Positions 29,097 through 35,867 of a stretch of 35,867 nt of DNA are shown here, piece after piece (position 1 is the stretch's first letter; each line of letters begins with the position of its first letter). The DNA is from Tritrichomonas foetus. Taxonomy: Eukaryota; Parabasalia; Tritrichomonadida; Tritrichomonadidae. The position numbers were made by a program, and so were the translations under genes. The notes beneath the pieces are model-generated. The model saw only the letters and a list, made by a program, of their open reading frames with translations, was not told the DNA's origin and searched no databases. The DNA lies in assembly GCA_001839685.1 (NCBI GenBank), contig MLAK01001012.1, positions 3,465-39,331 of the forward strand, in the 5' to 3' direction.

Positions 29097-30020
29097 TTAT
29101 TTTGTAATACGCGAGTAAGTACCAATGAGCATTTCGTGGCCACGGTGGTATTCATCAAGAGGAACTTTTTCTTCAGGTTTAAATCCATCAGCTATAAGTT
29201 GTTGGGCCTCATTCGCGTAAACAGTTTTAGCGTCGAGTGTAGAATCAACGCAGCTTGCTTTGATGGAAATCATGAAGTATCCATTCTGCTTGAGGAAGTA
29301 TTTTGCATTTAGGGCAAAAATACGCGCTTGGTCAGGCTGGGCAACATCAGCAAACAGGCAGTCCACCATTGGGACGATATGTCTGTACTTTTGGGGATGG
29401 CGGGCATCCTCGATAATGGGAATAATGTTGGAGCGGATCTTAGCGAGATTGACAAACTCGCGGCCAACTCTTGGTGAGAATTCTACTCCGAAAACTTTTC
29501 CGGTCGGTCCGACGATATCTGATACATGCGATACTGTTGTACCTGAAGCAGCGCCAAGGTAGAGAACTGTAGATCCCGGCTTAATTTCAAATTTATCAAA
29601 TCCGCATGTAATGCATGCTCCGATTTTTGAACGATAAGGATTCCATTCGCGATATTCGACTGGGCCGTCATTTCCTCCATCAACTGGGACTAATTTTTCA
29701 CCATAAACACTTTTTCCTGGTATAAGATTGCGCGTAACAAGCATATCGCCTTTCGATTTGAGAATAAAAACGCCCGGGAAACGATGTGGTTCAATAGCTG
29801 TGCGAGCGCCGGCTTTGAAACCGAGTCCACGTGCTCCACCACGTCCGCCTCTGTTTCCGCCACGACCACCATCGCGGCCGCGACCTCCGCCACCACGACC
29901 ACCGCGGTCTGATCCACGATCAAAATTTTTACCGCCGCGCTGGTCGCCTCCACCACGGCCTCCTCCTCTGCCTCGGAAAGATCCACCGCGGCCACCACGT
30001 CCTCCTCGGTTGTTATCCAT
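29097..30020 (-). CDS. fibrillarin, rRNA 2'-O-methyltransferase of box C/D snoRNPs
   Basis: Fibrillarin (Nop1) methylates ribose 2'-OH groups of pre-rRNA in the nucleolus, guided by box C/D snoRNAs. Residues 1-65 are the glycine/arginine-rich (GAR) domain. From about 75 on, the methyltransferase domain is well conserved: [12 protein letters not shown] (154-165) is the AdoMet-binding loop, followed by Glu180 (VEFS), IIEDARHP (202-209), FADVAQPDQ (223-231) and SIKA (252-255). The 307-residue length is typical. The GAR-coding part is the most GC-rich stretch of the window, which makes long spurious frames on the other strand. No initiator-like TCA motif is obvious directly upstream, so the leader may be longer than in other genes. 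Confidence 0.97.
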   Translation of the reverse strand: MDNNRGGRGGRGGSFRGRGGGRGGGDQRGGKNFDRGSDRGGRGGGGRGRDGGRGGNRGGRGGARGLGFKAGARTAIEPHRFPGVFILKSKGDMLVTRNLIPGKSVYGEKLVPVDGGNDGPVEYREWNPYRSKIGACITCGFDKFEIKPGSTVLYLGAASGTTVSHVSDIVGPTGKVFGVEFSPRVGREFVNLAKIRSNIIPIIEDARHPQKYRHIVPMVDCLFADVAQPDQARIFALNAKYFLKQNGYFMISIKASCVDSTLDAKTVYANEAQQLIADGFKPEEKVPLDEYHRGHEMLIGTYSRITK

Positions 30021-31226
30021 TAAAAATTAAACAAGGCCACAGACAAAGAACGATAACATTCAATTTTTTCACCTAAAATTTGGTAGATTTTCTATTTTCG
30101 AGGATTTGACAAATCTTTGGATTTCACTATTTAAAAAGAGTTTTCAACAAAGTTTGGAACTATGCATAGTGACATGAATTCATTAAATTAAGCACTGACA
30201 GAAATACTATAGTATGATGTGAACAAACCCTCATTAAATTTATTCTCTCATCGTATTGATACTTTATTCTCTATATTGCGCGCGGGTTGTTATGTAGCCT
30301 TTTGTGTTCATTGATAAAATTAGCTTACACACTTTAGAAATATAATCAATAAGTGATAAATTCCCATTAATAAAATAAGATTATATCTTGGATATAACAA
30401 AGTACAGTTGTATTATCTTAGAAGATAGTAATTATCCTCAATCAATTATAAGAAACATTGTAGAATACATCTATTGTATCGAAATAAGCTGATCAGTTTA
30501 TTTCATTGTCACTACTTAGAAAATAATCTCTCAACTCGAAATCGGTCTTTAAATAATGCATGCTTTAGAGAAAGCAGAAAACCTGATTTTTCGTCAAACA
30601 TCTGTTCAATAACACTATACTTTGTATCATACAAGAGAAAGATGATCATCTCGGATACATATGAATGAGTGAAAGAAGGATTTCGAACAATGAGAAAAAA
30701 ATGTTTGTGGAAGAAAAGAAGTATTTAGAACAACTGATGAAGTATTTATAAGGGAGAAGAAATTTCAATATTGAAAACAACAAAATTTCCGCTCGAATAT
30801 AGTTTAACTATTTCATAAATCGATTTTTTTACAATTTTTTATGCTTCTTAAAAAACGCGAAGTCATATAAATATCATTAACTATTACTTGATGGACAGCA
30901 TTCATTTATTCCAAGGCTATATATATATATATATATATATAGATATATATAGATATTTGTATTCCCTGTGTGACTTCTTTCACCAATTTGAAGGAAAGGT
31001 CCAATGGAATGAAAAGTTTCTTTCAAATAGTTAGATAGAAACTCCAATTCACATTTAGAATTGGCCAAACTTCGTAGTAATCTTTTTTAAGTTTGATTGC
31101 AATGCAGAGGTATAGAAAAATATTCAGAAGATATCAATGAAAATTAGTTAAAGTATAATTTTTATTAAAACTCTAATTAATTAAAAGCACGACTATAATT
31201 TTTAGTGATTCCACATCATCACAGGT
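30021..31226. other. AT-rich intergenic region with a (TA)12 microsatellite
   Basis: The 1.2 kb between fibrillarin and IscS have no supported gene. A dinucleotide tract (TA)12 lies at 30918-30941, followed by interrupted TA runs. An isolated GC patch (GCGCGCGGG) occurs near 30279-30287. Short frames here look like chance. Confidence 0.5.
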
Positions 31227-32462
31227 TTAATCGATCCACTGCACTGTTGAGAGGTCGATTCCTGCCTGTTTCATTTCCCAAAGAGGGCTCAAGTCTCTAA
31301 GGTAAAGAACAGCTGTCTTCAATTTGGACACAAATGAATCAATTTCGCTCTTCTTTGTAAATTTAGAGATACCGATTCTGAGTGATGTATGTGCATTTTC
31401 ATCTCCAACGCCAATTGCCTTCAGCACGTATGATGGTTCAAGAGAAGCTGAAGTGCAAGCGCTTCCTGATGATACTGCATATTCTGGAACTTTGGCCATG
31501 AGGGATTCTCCTTCGACACAGTCAAAGCTGATGTTCACGCATCCAAACCATCTGGATTCTTCTGAGCCATTCACGATGACTTCTGGAATTTCTGCACGAA
31601 CCTTTTCAATGAGATACTTTCCAAGTGATTCAATATATGGTGAATCCCATTTCATTTCATTTTGGGCAATTTCTGCAGCTTTTCCAAAGCCAACAGCAAG
31701 CGGAACAGCTAACGTTCCGGATCTCATTCCACGCTCCTGGCCGCCGCCATTAATAATTGGCACGATCCTCACGCGTGGCTTGTTACCCATGTAGAGGGCA
31801 CCGATGCCTTTTGGACCGTGCATTTTGTGGGCAGAAAGTGACATCAAGTTAACACCAGATTTCTTTACGTTGATTTCAATGCGTCCAGCTGCTTGAGCTG
31901 CATCAGTGTGCATCCAAACGCCATGCTTCTTGCAAATATTTGCAAGCTTTGGAATTGGCTGAAGAACGCCGATTTCATTATTGACCGTGAGAATTGAAAC
32001 TAAGCCTGTATCTTTCCTGATAGCCTTCTCAAGATCAGATGGAAGAACTAAGCCATCTTTTTGAACTTTTAGATAGGTTACATCAAATCCGTTACGCTCA
32101 AGATATCTTGCGCTTTCAAGGACGCATTTGTGTTCAATCTGTGATACGATGAGATGCTTCTTCCCTTTGCTCTTGAGGAAAGCCATTGAACCTTTAATTG
32201 CCAGATTGTTGGATTCGGTGGCGCCTGACGTAAAGATTATGTCTTTTGCGTTGGCATTGATTAAGTCTGCAATTTGTTTCCTCGCTGTTTCTGCTGCTTT
32301 TTCGGCTTCCTTTCCAAAGCCGTGACCTGAATGTGCATTGCCATGTGCAAACGTTTCGAATGGGAGCATGGCGTCGAGTACGCGTGGTTCAAGCTTTGAA
32401 GTGGCTTGGGTGTCGAAGTAATGACCTTTGAAATAGTTTCGGCGAGCGATGCTTCCTAACAT
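31227..32462 (-). CDS. iscS: cysteine desulfurase IscS, hydrogenosomal
   Basis: The enzyme uses pyridoxal phosphate to take sulfur from cysteine for Fe-S cluster assembly. All key features are visible in the 411 residues: His111 (in QIEHK), Asp187 and Gln190 (HTDAAQ), the PLP lysine Lys213 in [12 protein letters not shown], and the sulfur-accepting Cys336 in [14 protein letters not shown] on the mobile loop. The C-terminus has LSPLWE as in bacterial and mitochondrial IscS (group I). The short leader [11 protein letters not shown], with Arg residues before an aromatic residue, fits hydrogenosomal presequences of trichomonads, so import into the hydrogenosome is expected. The ATG is just downstream of an initiator TCATTAA. 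The stop overlaps TAAA. The gene is head-to-head with a tiny ORF 80 bp away. Confidence 0.96.
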   Translation of the reverse strand: MLGSIARRNYFKGHYFDTQATSKLEPRVLDAMLPFETFAHGNAHSGHGFGKEAEKAAETARKQIADLINANAKDIIFTSGATESNNLAIKGSMAFLKSKGKKHLIVSQIEHKCVLESARYLERNGFDVTYLKVQKDGLVLPSDLEKAIRKDTGLVSILTVNNEIGVLQPIPKLANICKKHGVWMHTDAAQAAGRIEINVKKSGVNLMSLSAHKMHGPKGIGALYMGNKPRVRIVPIINGGGQERGMRSGTLAVPLAVGFGKAAEIAQNEMKWDSPYIESLGKYLIEKVRAEIPEVIVNGSEESRWFGCVNISFDCVEGESLMAKVPEYAVSSGSACTSASLEPSYVLKAIGVGDENAHTSLRIGISKFTKKSEIDSFVSKLKTAVLYLRDLSPLWEMKQAGIDLSTVQWID

Positions 32463-32468
32463 TCTAAT

Positions 32469-32475
32469 TTAATGA
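32469..32475 (-). promoter_or_regulatory. Inr-like initiator TCATTAA for iscS
   Basis: TCATTAA on the minus strand starts 13 bases upstream of the IscS ATG and fits the trichomonad initiator TCA-Py-(T/A). Confidence 0.6.
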
Positions 32476-32542
32476 TTTTTAAAAAGTGAATCAACCTAAA
32501 GTCAGTTTAAATGATCGACTTTTATCGGCGTATTCAGAAAAT

Positions 32543-32767
32543 ATGGAATCTATCGTCCACGATATGAACAATTTGCCATTGAAAAGAAAATTTAAATTGA
32601 ATGAAGTTGGAATAACAAAATTATTGAATCCGACCGATCCGAATAAAATGTCATTTAATCTAGAGAATGAAAATGCGTCATTGCAACACCATCCCTTTCC
32701 CGAAGGCCTAGCACCTCGTTCTTTGGCATTGAGTGATTTGATGTCTTTTCAACAAAAGTCGCTTTAG
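32543..32767 (+). CDS. small hypothetical protein, head-to-head with iscS
   Basis: From the first in-frame ATG this is a 74-residue ORF. The frame is open back to 32486 but begins there with GTG and is preceded by a TAA, so the ATG at 32543 is preferred. The product is mixed basic and polar (LPLKRKFKLNEVGITKLL, then LAPRSLALSDLMSFQQKSL), with no membrane segment or signal peptide, and I do not recognise it. Evidence that it is real is limited to a clean frame, normal-looking composition and position opposite iscS, whose ATG is 80 bp away. A chance ORF cannot be excluded. Confidence 0.4.
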   Translation: MESIVHDMNNLPLKRKFKLNEVGITKLLNPTDPNKMSFNLENENASLQHHPFPEGLAPRSLALSDLMSFQQKSL

Positions 32768-33142
32768 TTTTTAGGCAATCTCAACGCTTCAGAAATTTGA
32801 AGATTGCACTATGAAAAAGTTAATCTGGCAAAACTGTACACTCACAAAATTTGATAGTATTCGGATTGGTCTATCATTTTTCTTCATAAAGAAAAATTGA
32901 ATGTAGATTTCTGCGAATCTCAATCTTAGTAATTGATTGAACAAAACGATTTAATATCAGCTAAAATATTAATAATAATACCATTCTTATATTTGGCACA
33001 AAGAGAGTCGATATCATCACTTCTATGACAAAAGTTCTATCGGAAATATCGGGAAAATTATTATAATAAGTGAAACATCATTGAAGCATTTATGTTAAAT
33101 TATAAAATGACAGTGGCATACATTGCACAACACTTTTTTTAT
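32768..33142. other. convergent intergenic region
   Basis: These 375 AT-rich bases separate the small plus-strand ORF from the 3' end of VPS16. Nothing else is recognised. Confidence 0.5.
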
Positions 33143-35518
33143 TTATTTAAATAATTCAAATTTGTTATCAAATAATCGCACTTGTTTCATTCCAGCAAAA
33201 GTTTCATATTGTTCATTAGGGCTCATTTGTAAGAGTCCTTTTAGATTTTCCAGCTGCTTAGCATCTTGGATAGCATTTACAAACTCTGTTGCATGATCAT
33301 GTCCAAAATGGAATTGCGCCATCATTACATAGTGATGCCAGTAGCTGCTATAAGCTTCATTTGTTAAACCTAAGAATTTATTCCATTTCTTATGTTTCGC
33401 GTAAGTTGATCCCATCATTACATAAAACTTCCTTTTATTGACTTTCATATTACTTACAAAATCAGCAATTGGTTTAGGTTGTCTTGGATCAGCTGCACCA
33501 AGAATAAATTTTTCGATTACTTTATTAATTGTATCATTTTCAATTCTTTTATTATAAAATGATTGTAATTTCCTATCAAAACTTGTATTTGATTCATCTA
33601 GACGTGTCATATAAGTAACCATATTTTCAGGAACATAATTACTTGCATATTTTTGACACATTCTGAAATAAATCTCATTTTTACCACTAAGTTCTGAACT
33701 TTGTGCAATTCCTTGTTGTCCAACCATTTTAGCGATTGTTGAATAAGTAATAAAGTCTCTACCAACTGCATCTGTTACAATATCAGTAAGATTATTATCA
33801 ATTGCTTGGTTCACAACATCAATGAAAAGTGATGAGTCAGACGAACGAACTGCCGCATCAATTGCCTCTTCCCACATTCCACATGATATATAGAATGGTA
33901 CTACTCTTGCTGTTGATCTCTCCAAGCGTGCAACTTGTTTGGAAAGTTCAACACGACCTTCATTATGTAAAGCAGTAGCTATTGCATTAATTTCAAAATT
34001 ATCATCAAGCTTCTTCGAAATGATTCTTAATGCAACATCATCATCAGAAATGTTATAAGCCATAGCAAGACACCATTCAGTGATAATTGCACGTTTATCA
34101 TAATAAAGGAAATCGGCAACTTTTAATGCAAGTGAAAAGCGCTGGCGATTACAGATTCTTAAAAGAATATCATTTTGATGAACTTCTTCAAAAAGATGAA
34201 GTGGGGACAATAAAATATTCAATTCGTTTCTCATAGCATTAACTAATCTTAATTTTTGTGCATTTTCTGAAAAAACATCAATTTTATTGGACATGTCGAA
34301 ATATGTACGTGCGAAATTCGCAGAAAGCATCAAAATTCGCTGTTCAGCAGGTGAATCAACTTCGAGAGCTGATTTCAAACAAACATCCATAGCTTCTTCA
34401 AGAGCACCATTTTTCTTCAAAAGGATGGCTTTATCAGATGATCGTTTCACAAAAGCGTCAACGAGTTGAGAAGGTGGATAGAGAGGTTTAGTTGAAGATA
34501 CAAGTGAAAAATCATCATTCACAATTTTGATTTTGAATAATGAACCACTTGAAAAAACAAGTGCTGATTCACTGCATGTAAAAATGGCTGAGCGACCTGA
34601 AAATGGATATCTATCAGTTGACATTTGAATGACACTGCCACTACTTAATACGATATTAACTGAATCTTCATATGTGATAATTGGAAAATCGTTTCCAACC
34701 CATGAAAGCTGAAGAAATGTCTTTCCTTCAGTGTCTAAAATGACAGTGAGTAAGTGGGAAGATCCTGGATCAGATTCAGTAATTATCAAAGAGAGATCAT
34801 CATCATTTTGGCATAGAAAGGCAATCATTGAATAATTTGGTGAAAAAGCAAAAGTAATGATTTGGTCATGGAATGGAATCTGCCAAGCACCTTCACTTGT
34901 GGCAACAGTGATTTGATCTGAACAATCATTGAGATACACAATAGGTGAATTATTAGCAGTATATTCAGCTGGAATAACTTTCATGACAGATGGGCGCATT
35001 GGAAATTCTGCAATGCTGCATAAAAGTGTCGGGTTTTCAAAAAATGGGGCATAATAGATTTCGTGGTTGGCTGTTAAGAAGACAAGTCCGTGGTCCCAAA
35101 TTGAAGCCTCTACAACATCACAATCGGCAAGAAAATAACTGGCCACGTTTCGTCCGGCAAAAAATATGAATAGCTGGCATTTGTTTGTTAATACAATTAA
35201 ACGGTCGCTTGAAGTAACGTGGAAAAATAAGTCGCTGGCTGGTGATTTGATTTTATATTCATATACGAGATTTCCTTTGTAATCGTAAAGTCGAATGGGC
35301 TGAGCATATATCATATTCCAACTCTTTTCGAACTGTGCAATCAATGATCCGTTTACGCCGCCTGAATATTTCTCGATTGTCGGATTAAAGTTAAGAATGC
35401 TATCAAGATCCCAAATTTTCTTCCATGAATAACGGACATCATCAATGGCTGTCCAATCTAATTGAATATCGCTGACTGTACTATATGATAATTCTTCTTT
35501 TCCAAGAATCTTCTCCAT
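33143..35518 (-). CDS. VPS16: VPS16, core subunit of HOPS/CORVET tethering complexes
   Basis: VPS16 is a class C Vps protein that, with VPS33, helps endosomes and lysosomes tether and fuse. Taken from Met at 35518 the product has 791 residues, close to the usual length. The N-terminal half is a beta-propeller-like region starting with YSTVSDIQLDWTAIDDVRY and containing PIRLYDYKGNLVYEY. The C-terminal half is an alpha-solenoid whose motifs match VPS16, such as RLVNAMRNELNILLSPLHL, ICNRQRFSLALKVADFL, SDDDVALRIISKKLDD and ALHNEGRVELSKQVARLE. The final part (KKWNKFLGLTNEA) also fits the family. The frame extends six codons further to a GTG, which is an unlikely start in a eukaryote. A TAAA overlaps the stop. 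Identification rests on recalled family patterns, not on an alignment. Confidence 0.85.
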   Translation of the reverse strand: MEKILGKEELSYSTVSDIQLDWTAIDDVRYSWKKIWDLDSILNFNPTIEKYSGGVNGSLIAQFEKSWNMIYAQPIRLYDYKGNLVYEYKIKSPASDLFFHVTSSDRLIVLTNKCQLFIFFAGRNVASYFLADCDVVEASIWDHGLVFLTANHEIYYAPFFENPTLLCSIAEFPMRPSVMKVIPAEYTANNSPIVYLNDCSDQITVATSEGAWQIPFHDQIITFAFSPNYSMIAFLCQNDDDLSLIITESDPGSSHLLTVILDTEGKTFLQLSWVGNDFPIITYEDSVNIVLSSGSVIQMSTDRYPFSGRSAIFTCSESALVFSSGSLFKIKIVNDDFSLVSSTKPLYPPSQLVDAFVKRSSDKAILLKKNGALEEAMDVCLKSALEVDSPAEQRILMLSANFARTYFDMSNKIDVFSENAQKLRLVNAMRNELNILLSPLHLFEEVHQNDILLRICNRQRFSLALKVADFLYYDKRAIITEWCLAMAYNISDDDVALRIISKKLDDNFEINAIATALHNEGRVELSKQVARLERSTARVVPFYISCGMWEEAIDAAVRSSDSSLFIDVVNQAIDNNLTDIVTDAVGRDFITYSTIAKMVGQQGIAQSSELSGKNEIYFRMCQKYASNYVPENMVTYMTRLDESNTSFDRKLQSFYNKRIENDTINKVIEKFILGAADPRQPKPIADFVSNMKVNKRKFYVMMGSTYAKHKKWNKFLGLTNEAYSSYWHHYVMMAQFHFGHDHATEFVNAIQDAKQLENLKGLLQMSPNEQYETFAGMKQVRLFDNKFELFK

Positions 35519-35867
35519 TTTGATTGCTTTTGACACTTTTCCTTTTTATTGATTTCACAATTCACCTTCTCAGATTTTCTTTCAATTTTTTTTTAGTAAA
35601 CTTCACTTATTGAAGATCATTCATGTAGTTTTTGTACAATTCATCTTAACATTCTGAGAAAATTATTCGACATTCGCCTAGTTTTACGGAGAAGGGTGTT
35701 TTCGACAAATGATTAATTCCTCCTATATGAAAGGTCTACATAGTGGTCCCCATCCCAAANGTCTGGGTCCCACAATGACGACCTTTCGAAACCAATGATC
35801 CTCATCGATGTTACCACCAATATCAAAGAATTTCTTCTAAATCCTTCTACTTCCAGAAGAAATTCTG
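35519..35867. other. region upstream of VPS16, with one N and a terminal hairpin
   Basis: No gene is supported. One undetermined base lies at 35760 in a locally GC-richer stretch. The last 41 bases hold a perfect 12-bp inverted repeat (AGAATTTCTTCT, 35827-35838; AGAAGAAATTCT, 35855-35866). A minus-strand frame of about 50 codons is open to the window edge and could be the end of another gene, but I cannot name it. Confidence 0.4.

Noticed and set aside
29728..30030. Proline/arginine-rich plus-strand frame opposite fibrillarin
   Set aside because: It is the antisense shadow of the Gly/Arg-rich GAR-coding region.
30474..31068. Short ORFs upstream of IscS, including one over the TA microsatellite
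   Set aside because: One contains a translated TA repeat; composition and lack of proper starts suggest chance.
1..35867. tRNA, rRNA, U6 snRNA or CRISPR features
   Set aside because: I looked for T-loop (GTTCGA) cores, ACAGAGA-type U6 motifs and regular spaced repeats. The few hits were inside coding sequence or lacked the rest of the structure. A covariance-model scan would be decisive.

Overview
The window looks like nuclear DNA of a parabasalid (trichomonad) protist, most likely a Tritrichomonas-type genome; the species is inference. Four things point there. (1) It is AT-rich and gene-dense, with long, almost intronless ORFs. (2) The one intron I can define ends in GCTAACACACAG, the fused branch-point/3' splice-site signal known from trichomonads, and starts with GTTTGT. 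(3) Several start codons sit just downstream of TCA-Py-(T/A) sequences like the trichomonad initiator (Inr), and several stop codons overlap or touch TAAA. (4) A cysteine desulfurase (IscS) carries a short [15 protein letters not shown] leader typical of hydrogenosomal import.

Layout. 1-2.7 kb: mostly non-coding, with decayed minus-strand ORFs, including a small helical-repeat gene broken by an in-frame TGA. 2.7-4.2 kb: a compact Dicer-like protein with two RNase III folds, the first with a complete acidic tetrad and the second degenerate. 4.8-6.7 kb: an AMPK/SNF1-family kinase split by a 346-nt intron that carries a 23-bp tandem repeat. 7.7-8.1 kb: a small glycine/arginine-rich RRM protein, followed by a 1.3-kb gene-free stretch holding a long imperfect inverted repeat. 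9.4-14.2 kb: a divergent pair, a helical-repeat protein with SxIP-like motifs and a pseudokinase with an armadillo-like tail. 14.4-15.4 kb: a small secreted-like ORF interrupted by a palindromic 83-nt insertion, then a DPY30-motif protein. 15.9-16.7 kb: a coiled-coil protein. 17.1-22.9 kb: a 1925-residue protein resembling the Furry/Tao3/Mor2 scaffolds. 23.4-27.6 kb: a 1389-residue HEAT/ARM-like protein. 27.8-28.4 kb: an SR-like RRM protein. 29.1-30.0 kb: fibrillarin. 31.2-32.5 kb: IscS, head-to-head with a tiny ORF. 33.1-35.5 kb: VPS16. The last 350 bases are non-coding or unresolved and contain one N.

The genes do not form one pathway. They are mostly housekeeping or cytoskeletal genes: RNA processing (RNase III-like, two RRM proteins, fibrillarin), signalling (kinase, pseudokinase), morphogenesis or microtubule scaffolds (Furry-like, SxIP protein, DPY30, coiled coil), Fe-S cluster assembly (IscS) and endolysosomal tethering (VPS16). 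Five divergent pairs share upstream regions of about 80 to 550 bp. No tRNA, rRNA, CRISPR array or intact transposase was recognised.
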